The position numbers were made by a program, and so were the translations under genes. From contig CP137674.1 in assembly GCA_037976565.1 (NCBI GenBank), forward strand, positions 30,349,047-30,413,046: a stretch of DNA of 64,000 bases, in the 5' to 3' direction. The notes below the pieces were generated by a model. That model made no database searches. It saw nothing but the letters and a program-made list of their open reading frames with translations, and was not told the DNA's origin. Numbering within the stretch: position 1 is the first letter of the stretch; each line of letters starts with the position of its first letter. This document shows positions 12,601-23,397 of the stretch, piece by piece. The stretch is from Mesocentrotus franciscanus (Eukaryota; Echinodermata; Echinoidea; Camarodonta; Strongylocentrotidae).

Positions 12601-15600
12601 GAGAGGTTGCATCAGTTGGAATATTCATCTCAACCAAAGAGTAAAAAGAGAGAAGGAAAAAAGAAAAAATATGAAAAAAGAGTAAAGTTGCAGTCATATT
12701 GAAAATATCATCATGCAGATAGTATTGCAGTTACATCATAAATGTCATTTTGAAGTACATCAATCATTAGAAAGATACTTTTAAATTTGACAAGGGTACA
12801 TTTAACTTTAAGTCTGGGTACCCTTTTACATTTTTTACTAGAGGAAATTGTATTTAATTTTACAGGGTCATAGGCAATTCATGTATGTTACCAGAGCAGA
12901 TCTGTAGAATAACATTCCGGTAATTTTGTGAGGTTAGGAACACACTTTTTTTTTTCCTTATCAGGAATGAATATCTTTGGTGTGAAACCTTTCTTGATTT
13001 ATAGAAGGTACTGTATTATAAATTACAAGAGAGAAACTCATATTTTGTACAAATTTAGTGTTACCTTCCTGACATTTTCTGCATTGTCATTTGAGCTGGA
13101 ATGCTCTGAATTTAACATGATGCATTTAATACATGAGCAGAAACCACTGACTTATTTGAATCCATGTCTGTAGCAGCATGTGATGCTGTTCATGAATAAG
13201 AATTGTTTTAACCAAAAAGGCAAACTATAGTCTGGCTCTTTTGCATACATGCAGCTTCATACTAGTCACCATTTCATACATCTTTTGATTTTAAATTCAT
13301 CTGTGGAATGTAGGTAACCTATGATGAAGCAACAGATGAAATGGCACCATATTTCAACCGAGAAACATTGCCCAAGGTCCTCATCACAACTTCAGATAAA
13401 GCTGCATGGGTAGGTATACAGTTAACTCTTCATAACTCATAAGTCACATAAGTCAAATTTCCACTTAGTTGAATTCATTTTTTTTACCAAACTAAGCAAA
13501 ACATGTTATTTACAAGTCTAACTATTTTTTGCAGTTCAAAGAAATTCGACTTATGCAGAGTTAATTGTACTCTCCTTAACTGTAGGAAATTTGAATTGTC
13601 CAATTCTTCTCAATTTCTAACTGAATGAATCATCTCCGTAGAATAACCCAAATCATAAAGAAAGTTTGTTACTGTTCTATTTTGCTGCTTCGGAAAAAGA
13701 AGAAGTTTTTCACCTGCCACCTGTGGGCTTTGTGAAATGAAATGAATTTCTCTGCTACTTTCTTATTGAGCTTTTATGAATTGTTAATTAAGAATTTAGT
13801 CTAAATAAGAATTACTAAGAATTTCATTTTTAATGGTCTAGTTTGTTCTCTTGCAATTTGCAACTCTGTGATTTCAAACAACAGGTTTGATGATTGAACA
13901 AAATAAAGAAATAAGGAACAAAGTGGACAATTTTCTTTTCATGTATGAGCATGCTGGTAATTGACAAGTGCCCTAATTTGCTAAAAACGATGAAAATCAC
14001 TTGTCTAGTATCTCTGATTTTTTTTGGTATTCGTTATCTGGAAGTTATCATTAATGTATGAATTCCTCTTGAAAATGATAGCTGTGTGTTTTTGGACAAA
14101 AGTAATGTTATATAAATGATTTTTTTTAGAAAACAAATAGAGCTACTATCTATCTTGTAACCTCTACCACATTTGGTTTACAGACTACCAGAAGGTTATG
14201 TAAGGAGTTGAGTAGCTGTATACCTAACTCCGAAGTCCACCATCGAAGGCATCTCCCTCTGAAGAGGATCATCAAGAGTGCGCAGGAGAAGGATTTCACT
14301 GATCTAATCGTCATCAACAATGACAGGGGCAAAGCTAGTAAGTAGGCCTATGTGCTTGCCTCTTAGAATATATAATAATGATGATGATGATAATAATGAA
14401 TTGTGTTGTATTTGTTGGAAAGCATTGAGCATTGCAGGTGGGAAGCAATCAGGAGACACAGTTTGAAGTCCTATCCAAGGAATATAGCATATTGTTTGTC
14501 TGTATGGAGCCTGAAGGGTGTTGATTCATTTACTTTAAAGATCAAGTGACATCCAAATATAAGTTGATTCCTGTTGATATGCAGGGCTGCATAAAACTCA
14601 TATTTTGTTATTCAAACATCTAATTTATTTTTAAAAATATTTGAAAATCTGTGAAATATATTGAGATGTTTTAATAACAAAATATGAGTTTTATGCAGCC
14701 CTGCCTATCAACAGGGATCAACTTATATTTGGATGTCACCCTACCTTTAAAATGGAGTTGATGCTTTTAATGTTTTGATGTTGAGATAACATAGATAGCG
14801 TTTCCAACGCCAGCCTGAGATACTTTTGGCTCTAATGGGGGTTTAAGGCCATTGGTGGTTATCATGTGTCGCATCCAGGATTGCTGGATCTCAAGGTCAC
14901 TGCTACATGTGTAGCCATACTTCTCTGGCTGTACTGATCTGCATTGTGATTTTGACTAGAAGATGGTAGTTATGCATTTTATCACAAACCGAACTTACTT
15001 CGTACATTTGAATGTGTGATTGCTTTGAGTCTGATTTTGTGTCATTTGATTTTTTGTCTTCTTAGATGGCATGGTAATCAGTCATTTCCCAGAAGGCCCT
15101 ACCTGTCATTTTAAGATGTCCAATGTCAAACTCAGGCAAGACATAAAGGTGAGTGTCGATAGAGTCAGCTTTTAATCTTGATATCCCCATGATAACATAT
15201 CATTCATATGCAAATTTTAACCGACTACGAGGGTAATGGTACAAACTATCATCACCGAGGCGATGATAGTTTGTATCCATTGCCCGAGTAAAGGAGGTTA
15301 ATATCTGGTTTATATCCCACATCGGCAATAGGGTCTATTTAAAGTGAATTTTACATAATTAAAAGAACTGGGTTTAATTTTCGCTCGCGGCGTTCTGATT
15401 CTGCAGGCAGTTTAGCTTCAGCAGATATCGGTTAATATCGATATCATTTCGCATAACCTACTTTGCTATGCTTATTCAATGGGCAAGTGGGGAAGCAGCA
15501 AAAAAATACAATACAAAATGTACTATCGCAGGGTGATAGTACTCTGAGCTCACGGCCATGAAGTGATGGTAAATCTATCATTGATCATGTGACCTCGTTT

Positions 15601-18600
15601 AGACCAATCACATTGCAAGATTCTTAGTATGCGGGATATAATCTTGTACAGTCAAACCTGTCTATAGCGACTGCCAAAGGGAAACACAAAAAGTGGTCTT
15701 TGTAGACAGGTGGTCTTTGTAGACAGGTTCCTTTAGTACATGTTTCAATGAGAAACCATTTTCAAGGGAAACAAAAAATGTGGTCCTTGTAGACAGGTGG
15801 TCACTAAAGCAGGTTTGACTGTATATCACAGTACCACAGATTCCTCCCAAAGAGCCTATTAAACTATCAGCTATTATATCCCTTATCGTAAGGTTATTGC
15901 ATTAGGAGTGTACACAACAAGAAAAAGAATAGTTTTACTAGAAAAGATGTTTCCTGCCGATAGTTCATTTTTTATTGCTGACGTCACGAATAGTTCACCT
16001 TTTCCCTAGGGAAAAAAATGAACTATTTGTTTCCCGCCCCAAACTGGCAAAATTAAGCGAGTGTATCGGATTTCAATTGCCTCCAGCGGGCAACTCCCCC
16101 GGTGTCACGGCGCTCAAGCCGTGCAATTTACGCTGAGCTGCAGTAACTGCAGTGCCTGTACAGCGCCAGCTAGACATATTTACATCCTTCAATGTTTCAT
16201 TTGAGCCGTGCAATTTTCTTTTATTTCTTTTTTGAATGTGATGTGAATGTGAGTACGGTACATGTTATTACAGAAGTGTCCAAGGAATGACACAGGTGGA
16301 AGGGATATAAAACAAATATACAATGACTCATTCTCGGAACAAGCTAAAACTATTCGCACTCAGGAACATCAATAGTACCATTTGATGTTCCTTCGATGCG
16401 AATAGTTTTAGCAAGATCCTCGAGTGTCATTGTATATTTGTATACAATTATTAATCCAGGATGGCCCATAAGGGATTAACAGTGACAGTGACATGTTTGA
16501 GTTTTTAGTGTACATGTTTAACAACCGGTTAATATTTATTCTCACCTAAATATTGGTCATACAGTGTTTTTGGAAATGCTTCAAAACATGGATCAGATCG
16601 CACCAGAGTGCATCTAAGAACCCTATAGCCCGCCACAAGGGACTTCATGATTTGCACACAACAGCTCCTTCCTTTTTCCAGTTTTACATGTTCGAGTTTT
16701 TTGTTTTGGACCACCCTGATGGATCATACCACCTTATATAGTTTCACCTATCCATGCTCTTGGTCTTTGCTTTCAATTTTGCAGAGGTGTGGGAAGCCAA
16801 CAGATCACCAGCCTGAACTGATCCTTAACAACTTCAACACACGCCTTGGTCATAGCATAGGTCGGCAGATCGCTGCCCTGTTCCCTCACGATCCAAACTT
16901 TGTTGGACGTAGGGTTGTGACGTTTCACAACCAGAGAGACTTTGTTTTCTTTAGACATCACAGGTATGTTTCCATGGAGCTGTGTATCAGTGGTGTAGTG
17001 ATGTAGTGATGGAGGAGATAGTTGGTTCAGTTGGTAGAGTGTCTGTCTTTTACACAAAGACTGGGTATATATCCTGCTTGGCTAGATAACTTAAAGGGAA
17101 ATCCAACCTTGATAGCAAACTTGTCTAGAATAAAGCAGAAAAATCAGAGAAGCATACTGATGAAAGTTTGGAAATCGGACAAAAAATTAGAAAGTTACAA
17201 ATTTTTGAAAGTTGCAATTACTATAGGTATGGGGGCTTCAAATTGGGTGAATTGATAATGTCTATGTGATGTAATGGCGGACAACTTTTCCATTTGCTCC
17301 AATACACCAAAGGACTAAAATTTCAAGTTTACATAACTGTATAAAGACGGGATGGTCTGTTGTTTTGAGAGGACCTGTAATAATGTACTCTCCATGATAT
17401 ATTTTTAGTAGTGCCCCGAGGGTGAAGGCACTTGGAAGAAAAACAGAAATGAGTGATATTTTTGTATGCGACAAACGGGAGAGTAATCTGTCACTACGCC
17501 ACAATCCATTCACAAAATTGCCGATTTGAGATTCGCACAGCTGTAGTGATCTTATATTTCAAATACTCATAACTTTCTTAATATTGGTCCGATTTATTTC
17601 AAACTTTCGCCATTCTGTTTCTCTGATTTTTATGCTTTCATTCAAATGAACTTATTAGAAGGGTTGGATTGCCCTTTAAGCCAATGTACCTCCACTTGCC
17701 TAAAAGATCCAAAATGAGGAAAGAGATGAAAACACTCCATGCATTGGGTACGACAGTAAAAGTAGGACCACTAGGAGAGCCGTGCCTGATACCTTGTAGT
17801 TGTACTCCTTTGTTTCCCAGTTAGCTGTAAGGGGGGGGGGGGATCTTAGAGGGTTACCATTTTTAAATATCTTTTTCCTGCTGAATGATGAATATTAAAA
17901 TAATAATAATTAAATTGGGAATTGTTAGTTTCAAAGAAGTGTAGAAGAATGCAAAATTTGTTTTCAAGATACATATGCTCTATGAGTACCTGAGCTGGCG
18001 AATATCGGCGCTATATATGACATCGCTTTTATCATTATATGAAAGTTTCTAATTAACCCTTTGTAAAGATGCAATATATGTGTGCTGTGTTCAATAGGAG
18101 TACTGATCTTTTGTACATTTTCCTCAAAATTGCAGATACGTGTTCAAAGACAACAAGAAAGTAGGCTTACAAGAGCTGGGTCCAAGGTTTACCCTCAAAC
18201 TAAGATCATTACAGAAAGGAACATTTGACTCCAAGTTTGGTGAATATGAGTGGGTACACAAGGTAAGTGCATCAATGATGATGATGAGGAGGAGGAAGGT
18301 TGTGGTGATGATAATTTTTTTTGGAGGAGGGGTATCCTTTATCGCCTAAGGTGGTGCTTTAGACATTTTTTTTTGGTTTAGCTGTCCAGGGGGGTGTTTC
18401 ACAAACACTAAGATCGACTTTAAGTAGGACTTAACTATGGCAGGCCGTTCATGCCACTGTTTGCTCTCACCATTTACTGGCATTTGTCTCTCAAGGGACG
18501 TACAAATCATGGTCACAAATCAACAGAATTTACTTTTTTTGGTAATTCATTATTGAAGGAAAAAATATTATCTAAAGATCATAATGGTGAGAGCAAACAG

Positions 18601-19916
18601 TGGCATGAACGGCCTGCCATAGTTAAATCCAACTTAAAGTCGATCTTAGTCTTTGTGAAACACCCCCCTACTGTTTTTTTTTCTTTTCATTGTGATATTG
18701 TATGAGGTATCTTTAGTACAAAATATTGGGGTATTCAAAAAGTCACCTTTATTTTAGAACCTTATTGTGTTTACTAAATCGATTAGGAAACTATCATTTA
18801 CGATTTTTGTATGATTAATGATTAGTAAACTATTCTCATTACTGTTGGTATGATGTTTGCAATATGAATTCTCGCTATCGCCAATACCCCCAAATACCAG
18901 GATGTGCGCCTCTTGGATGTAATTTCGAGCCACTTATGGGACTTACATACTGGTGTATGGTGCATGCACTCAGTGTGCGCACATTACATGTATTGAGCAT
19001 GCACAATATACGTATCCGAAACCAATTTCTAGATTCTTCCCTTGACCTTGACGGCTGCTACTGACTTGCTTGGATTTTTTACAAGTTCATGATTGTTCCA
19101 GAAGAAATACTTAGGAACCCCACTGCATTTCCATCAATTTGTAATTATTCTTTGTAAAAATGCCGCGGAAAGAGTCGCGATCGTGCAGTGATTTCAAACT
19201 TGTCTTGCCTTCAGAGCAACTTTTTCCAGGACGCGCGGTGTGTAGGGTTTGTTGGGAATTTTACCCAAGTCACATCTCTCATCCAGGGATATCTCAGACA
19301 TTTATTTTTCTTTTCTTTTCGGGCGATTATCACACAGCAGATTCACAGTAAAGCACCATGTTCCAACTGGCAATTCAATTTATAAAAAACAGAAAGTGAA
19401 AGGTAGCACCATCCAACTATTGCAATGCGTATATAGACAGCTAGCTCTGTGACTCGACTACCGGTCGACGCGCGCCGAGACCGGATCAAGTCAGTACAGC
19501 CGCATGAAATAGGCCGGAAGCGACCAAGTCACCTGGCTATCCCAGAGTGCATCTAAAATGGAGTCATGAAAGTATCATCCAGGCATTTGGGGGTATTGGC
19601 GATAGCAAGAATTGACTACATGACAGATTACATCCAGATAGTTTCATACAGTTACTTTCCACAAAAGTAATTTTTATTTTCATGATGATGAGCCCTAATG
19701 TTTGTCAAAATGTGTGACCAATTCTGTTTCTATTTTCATTAAATACCTGAACTAAGGTGTGAATGAAAGTTCCCCATACACCCCATTTTATAAAGCTTAT
19801 TTTGTTGTTATGTTTATGTCCAGCATTATGTGATTTTCTCATTTAAACATTTTGATTTTCTCATTTTTATGCAGAGGCACGAAATGGATTCAAGCAGGAG
19901 GAAATTCCATCTCTGA
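9505..19916 (+). CDS. RPF1: Ribosome production factor 1 (Brix-domain, 60S assembly), nine exons
   Basis: The nine exons (joined below) encode 310 aa; human RPF1 has about 349, the difference being a shorter N-terminus. The protein is a nucleolar pre-60S assembly factor of the Brix/IMP4 family that binds early pre-rRNA with MAK16. Exons: 9505-9621, 11267-11320, 12440-12520, 13314-13409, 14184-14337, 15066-15148, 16785-16963, 18136-18262, 19875-19916. All introns are GT-AG and all phases close to an uninterrupted frame ending in TGA. Residues 1-60 are basic (IKNKQRR, KKKKRE). The Brix domain runs from about residue 104 (PKVLITTSD), through DFTDLIVIN and [15 protein letters not shown], to [18 protein letters not shown] near the end. 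The C-terminus SRRKFHL is family-typical. The ATG at 9505 is chosen because an in-frame TGA lies at 9457 with no ATG between. The promoter is not identified; GA-rich DNA lies upstream. Confidence 0.96.
9622..11266 (+). other. RPF1 intron 1, with a CpG-richer stretch
   Basis: Begins GTAAGT and ends AAAAAG. A TCTAGA/AGATCT-rich stretch lies near 9930-9970. Between about 10130 and 10880 CpG and GC are much higher than in the surrounding DNA (for example GCGGCCGGGCGGCGATTT near 10290). No coding frame or terminal inverted repeat was recognised. Confidence 0.6.
11267..11320 (+). CDS. RPF1: RPF1 exon 2 (codons 40-57)
   Basis: Lysine/glutamate-rich exon ending AGDK, between AAAAAG and GTTTGT. Equivalent to the basic linker of human RPF1. 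Phase 0 on both sides. Confidence 0.88.
11751..11809. repeat. Perfect 21-bp inverted repeat (short MITE/hairpin)
   Basis: AGCAATTTAATTGTAACTAA and its exact complement flank a 17-19 base loop inside RPF1 intron 2. Confidence 0.85.
12440..12520 (+). CDS. RPF1: RPF1 exon 3 (codons 58-84)
   Basis: Encodes [20 protein letters not shown] and then VNPEDQE, matching the [21 protein letters not shown] region of the family. Followed by GTAAGA. Phase 0. Confidence 0.95.
13314..13409 (+). CDS. RPF1: RPF1 exon 4 (codons 85-116)
   Basis: Encodes [18 protein letters not shown] and the Brix start [13 protein letters not shown]. Donor GTAGGT. Phase 0. Confidence 0.95.
14184..14337 (+). CDS. RPF1: RPF1 exon 5 (codons 117-167)
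   Basis: Encodes [20 protein letters not shown] and further on [15 protein letters not shown], central Brix-domain motifs. Acceptor TTTACAG, donor GTAAGT, ends phase 1. Confidence 0.95.
14546..14739. mobile_element. MITE with arms of about 90 bp in RPF1 intron 5
   Basis: The left arm GTGACATCCAAATATAAGTT through GGGCTGCATAAAACTCATAT is matched in reverse complement by the right arm, ending GGATGTCAC. The middle is AT-rich. Non-coding. Confidence 0.8.
15066..15148 (+). CDS. RPF1: RPF1 exon 6 (codons 168-195)
   Basis: Encodes [20 protein letters not shown] then VKLRQDIK. Acceptor TTCTTAG, donor GTGAGT. Starts phase 1, ends phase 0. Confidence 0.95.
15231..15285. repeat. Short inverted repeat in RPF1 intron 6
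   Basis: ACAAACTATCATC at 15241-15253 pairs with GATGATAGTTTGT at 15261-15273, with partial pairing of the flanks (TAATGG / CCATTG). Confidence 0.75.
15649..15821. mobile_element. CAGTCAAACCTG MITE copy 1 (TA target site)
   Basis: Starts CAGTCAAACCTGTCTATAGC, ends AGCAGGTTTGACTG, and is flanked by TA on both sides. This is the signature of a Tc1/mariner/pogo-type non-autonomous element. It contains repeated GGTCTTTGTAGACAGGT units. Lies in RPF1 intron 6. Confidence 0.85.
16314..16440. mobile_element. Inverted-repeat MITE in RPF1 intron 6
   Basis: AATATACAATGACTC and GCTAAAACTATTCGC near the left end are repeated as reverse complements near the right end, around a short centre. Non-coding hairpin of about 125 bp. 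Confidence 0.8.
16785..16963 (+). CDS. RPF1: RPF1 exon 7 (codons 196-255 part)
   Basis: Encodes [20 protein letters not shown] and [14 protein letters not shown], highly conserved in RPF1. Acceptor TTTTGCAG, donor GTATGT, ends phase 2. Confidence 0.96.
17021..17086 (+). repeat. tRNA-like sequence (SINE head or tRNA pseudogene)
   Basis: GGTTCAGTTGGTAGAGTGTC resembles a tRNA D-arm/A box, followed by a possible anticodon stem GTCTT/AAGAC and a degenerate B box (GGGTATATATCC). The expected GGTTCGAATCC is lost. It lies just left of a TTAA MITE in RPF1 intron 7. Confidence 0.5.
17091..17679. mobile_element. TTAA-ended MITE, copy B
   Basis: Begins TTAAAGGGAAATCCAACCTT and ends GGGTTGGATTGCCCTTTAA. 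It shares most of its length with the copy at 2332-2751 but carries an extra internal block (about 17400-17560). TTAA lies at both ends. Confidence 0.8.
18136..18262 (+). CDS. RPF1: RPF1 exon 8 (codons 255-297)
   Basis: Encodes [20 protein letters not shown] and [16 protein letters not shown], the C-terminal Brix signature. Acceptor ATTGCAG, donor GTAAGT. Confidence 0.97.
18389..18668. mobile_element. GGGGGTGTTTCAC MITE copy 1 (arms of about 90 bp)
   Basis: The left arm GGGGTGTTTCACAAACACTA through GGCAGGCCGTTCATGCCA is mirrored on the right, ending GTGAAACACCCCCC. Lies in RPF1 intron 8. A second copy is at 53072-53362. Confidence 0.88.
18867..19613. mobile_element. 747-bp element with 30-bp terminal inverted repeats, in RPF1 intron 8
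   Basis: AATTCTCGCTATCGCCAATA followed by CCCCCAAAT at the left end is repeated in reverse complement at the right end (ATTTGGGGG, TATTGGCGATAGCAAGAATT). The interior is relatively GC-rich around 19160-19260 and 19440-19560. No convincing transposase frame. Probably a non-autonomous DNA transposon. Confidence 0.75.
19875..19916 (+). CDS. RPF1: RPF1 exon 9 (codons 298-310 and stop)
   Basis: Encodes [13 protein letters not shown] followed by TGA, the conserved RPF1 C-terminus. Acceptor TTATGCAG. Confidence 0.95.
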   Translation, partial: RHEMDSSRRKFHL

Positions 19917-21420
19917 TGAGCATCTTAGTCCTACATGCATATATTAGTAGTCTATTTCATGAGTCTAATGAGACTAACTGAACTGTACAAAGTTATAGTC
20001 TGCTGCCCTCGCAAAGTGACAGAAAGCATTTGACTGAATGATACTACAGTCAAACCTGTCTATAGCGACCGCCCAAGGGAAACACAAAAAGTGGTCTTTG
20101 TAGACAGGTGGTCTTTGTAGACAGGTGGTCTTTGTAGACAGGTTCCTTTAGTACATGTTTCAATGAGAAACCATTTTCAAGGGAAACAAAAAATGTGGTC
20201 CTTGTAGACAGGTGGTCTTTGTAGACAGGTGGTCACTAAAGCAGGTTTGACTGTAGTTGGGCCAGCTATTTTATACTCCATTTGACCAGAGTTGGTGAGC
20301 CCTAGAAAAGAACTCCAGATTGTCGGATTTTGACAGTTCCAGTATTCTACTTGCATGGCCAGGCTCTCATTACAAGAAAAGATTGAGAAATGGGCCAGGT
20401 TTAAAGCCTCACTGCACTACGGTGCCCGTTGGTCCCCCATGATCATCTTTTTCTTATGTTAATTGAGAGCTGAGTTGATGAGATAACCACCTGTCAGTGA
20501 CCAGCAGGGTGGTCTAATCCCTCCTGGCCAAACTAGGGCAGGCAGGTTTTAAAACCACTTGTGATTTTGTTAAGCTCAATTTTCTTCCATCCGATGTCTT
20601 AAATTTTACCGGATAATCAGTGAGATCGCTTTCAATTTACGATACAATATTTTCTTTTTGTATCTTCAGTCATAACAGTGAATTTCAAGAAAAACACCTT
20701 TTTGGAAGTTGTGCATATCTCAGAACCTTAACGATCAACCTCTATGACTCTTTTAGATTGGTCAGAAAAGTGCTGACAAGACATAAACTTTATTTATCAA
20801 GAATAAACCATTTTGTTGTAATCATTTCATGAAAATAGGTAAGAAAATTCATGCCAACCATATGGGCAACAATGTAATTAGCAGTAATTTAAGTGGGATA
20901 TCTATATCCAGTTCACGGTTAGCACATGTCCCAAATGACCCCGAATATCCACAGATCTTCAAAACATGAAGAGGTCCCACTTTGTACATTTTGAAATAAT
21001 CACTCCTACAGTGGTGGAGGTGCTACATAAATAGCCTTTGTTTCCCCTTTTCAAAGAATACTTCCACCTGTGTATCATAAATGCACTGCTTGTGCATAAA
21101 TGAATAATGATTACATAAATTTCATGAGCACGTATCCAGTATTTTGTCTCCATGTATTTCACAATTTGGTCTGCAATGACCTTTATCTGCTCATGCTCAG
21201 CCTGCAACTATGAACTGGAATATTTAAGTGGGATATATATGAACTTAGACTATGATAGCCTCAAGAAAATGGCTTCTGGTTGTAACAAACACTACTGTGT
21301 GAATCTAATGGCTGCTGCCAGCATGATTGGCTAGTCCATGTGATGGTGCATGATGCAATGTACTGAACAACAGAGGCAACCTCTGAAAGACCTCTGCAGC
21401 AGCAAACTATTGCTTTTGCC
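19917..21420 (+). other. RPF1 3' UTR and downstream DNA
   Basis: Non-coding DNA after the RPF1 stop. An AATAAA at 20802-20807 is a possible poly(A) signal. If it is used, the 3' UTR includes the CAGTCAAACCTG MITE at 20047-20253. Confidence 0.35.
20047..20253. mobile_element. CAGTCAAACCTG MITE copy 2
   Basis: Same family as 15649-15821 with TA flanks (20045-20046 and 20254-20255). It is longer because the GTAGACAGGTGGTCTTT unit is present in additional copies. The two sequences are otherwise almost the same. Confidence 0.88.
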
Positions 21421-21732
21421 ATAGGCCATTTTCATAAAGTAACCAAATTAAATGCATACGTCTTTGTGATTTCTAAAGTACGTCAATACAAATTATTTCA
21501 TTCACCTCTTACAAATAATTGTATCTCAACAGTCAGAATGAGACTCGTTTACATCAGTTGTTGCTAGGTAAGACAAACATGCTTTGCCCTACTTAACAAC
21601 ACGTAATATATGCAGATTGCATTCTGACTTTTGAAATACAATTATTGGTAACAGGTAAATGAAATAATTCGTATCGAGGCACTTCACAAAGATGTATGCA
21701 TTAAATGTGGTTGCATTACCAAAATGGCCTAT
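21421..21732. mobile_element. Long-arm MITE (about 312 bp)
   Basis: The left end ATAGGCCATTTTCATAAAGT and later GCATACGTCTTTGTGA are mirrored on the right (TCACAAAGATGTATGC, ATGGCCTAT). The arms pair imperfectly over more than 100 bases. Confidence 0.75.
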
Positions 21733-22554
21733 ACTTTTACTGAGAGTATGTCCAAACACCCACACCGATAGAAAACGATAGATTCTGATTATACACTCCC
21801 ACAAGAATGTTTTATTCATATAAATGCTATCAATGTGCTCTCATACATGTACATTGAATATGTACCTTGTGTGTCAAAATAAATAACATGCAAAACCTTT
21901 GTCATTCATTAAAAACATTGAAGGTAGTGAATTATGATAATTGTGTTACTGTTCATACTTCGGGGGCTCAACTATGGTATGTTTAAGAAAGTGTAGTTTT
22001 AAACATTTAGCTTCACATTACTACATAACATTATTCTGTATGGAAAGTTAATTCAGGACTTGGTAGTCTATTCACAAATTATGTGCATGGAATTAATTTA
22101 ATAGAATAGAAGGAAGACAGAGAGAAAGAGAGAGAAAGAGAAAGAGACTGATGAGAAAACTCATTTATTTCAGCAGTCATGTGCAATGAATAATATATAT
22201 TTAAGAAAGAAAAACACCAAGTGTTTTCTTGATTTTACATATAAAAATATCTTCTCCATAGTAATCAAACATCAAAAGGAATGTGACAAAATAATTCATT
22301 CATAAGTAAACAATAATTCTGTCATACTGAGTGTGTAATAATACAAATACATCAGAATCAAATAATTTTTCTGTTACACAATTTGTAGTATCTGCCTTTT
22401 ATATGGGCGCCATTGGCTTAAAAACCAAGTGCACATTTGGGTAGAAGATAATATAAGAATGGGCGTATACAGGATTCAAAGCCTCATGGATAATAAGTAG
22501 GCCTTCGTCGATTTTGTGAGGTTAGGAAAGAGCCAGTTATTTTCCCTGTAAATA
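21733..22554. other. Intergenic, nothing recognised
   Basis: AT-rich, with a short GAGAAA run near 22120-22150. No coding or RNA signal is seen. Confidence 0.5.
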
Positions 22555-22674
22555 GAGGGAGGGAGGGAGGGATAGAGAATAAGAGAGAAAGGGAGGGAGA
22601 ATAGAGAAATATTTGGGGAGAGTCTCTTGCTTTAATAGATTGAGAAAACAGAGAGAGAGAGAGAGAAGGGACAG
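22555..22674. repeat. GA-rich low-complexity tract
   Basis: GGGAGGGAGG, GAGAGAAAGGG and (GA)n runs lie directly before the first copy of the triplicated segment. Confidence 0.8.
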
Positions 22675-22897
22675 ATGAATGGCTAAATGATGTGGAAAGA
22701 ATGCTTTGGAATTAACAGCAGCATTTGTTGGGGAGGAAATCGTGTTGCAGGAATGCCAGTCATTCTTCATAGTGTCAAATTTCTCCCATGGTATTCCCAC
22801 ATACACGATCGCAAACAAGAGAGAAAGGGAGGGAGGGAGGGAGAGGAAGGGAGAGAGGGAGAATAGAGAAATATTGGAGGGAGAGTCTCTTGCTTAG

Positions 22898-22949
<52 letters not shown>

Positions 22950-23397
22950 CACAAATGAATGGCTAAATGATGTGGAAAGAATGCTTTGGAATTAACAGCA
23001 GCATTTGTTAGGGAGAAAATCATGTTGCAGGAATGCCAGTCATACTTAGTGTCAAATTTCTCCCATGGTATTCACTCGGCACGATCGCAATTATTTCGAA
23101 AAAAATAAACCTTAGCCAATTTCAAAGGCCTTGTACGTCACCTTTTGAAATGTATGAATAATGTCATGACAAGAGACAAATAAATGGCTAAATGATGTGG
23201 AAAGAATGCTTTGGAATTAACAGCAGCATTTGTTGGAGATGAAATCATGTTGCAGGCATGCCAGTCATATTTAGTGTCAAATTTCTCCCATGGTATTCAC
23301 ACAGCACGATCGCAATTATTTCAAAAAAATAAACCTAAGCCAATTTCAATGGCCTTGTCACGTCAACCTTTGAAATGTGTGATAATATTGTAATGGC
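22675..23397. repeat. Triplicated segment interleaved with GA tracts
   Basis: Three copies (about 22675-22817, 22951-23170, 23173-23397) share GGCTAAATGATGTGGAAAGA, ATTAACAGCAGCATTTGTTG and TTTCTCCCATGGTATTC. Copies 2 and 3 continue into CACGATCGCAATTATTTC, the end of a MITE family seen elsewhere. A long pure (GA)n tract (about 22898-22946) precedes copy 2. Confidence 0.88.

Larger units (their letters stand above)
11321..14183 (+). other. RPF1 introns 2-4 (exons 3 and 4 interspersed)
   Basis: Intron 2 (11321-12439) holds one perfect palindrome, listed separately. In introns 3 (12521-13313) and 4 (13410-14183) I see nothing beyond AT-rich filler. Confidence 0.6.

Noticed and set aside
17021..17086. 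Functional tRNA gene
   Set aside because: B box and T-arm are degenerate; better explained as a SINE head or tRNA relic.
22896..22946. Regular repeat considered as a CRISPR-like array
   Set aside because: A simple GA microsatellite in a eukaryotic genome, with no spacers.
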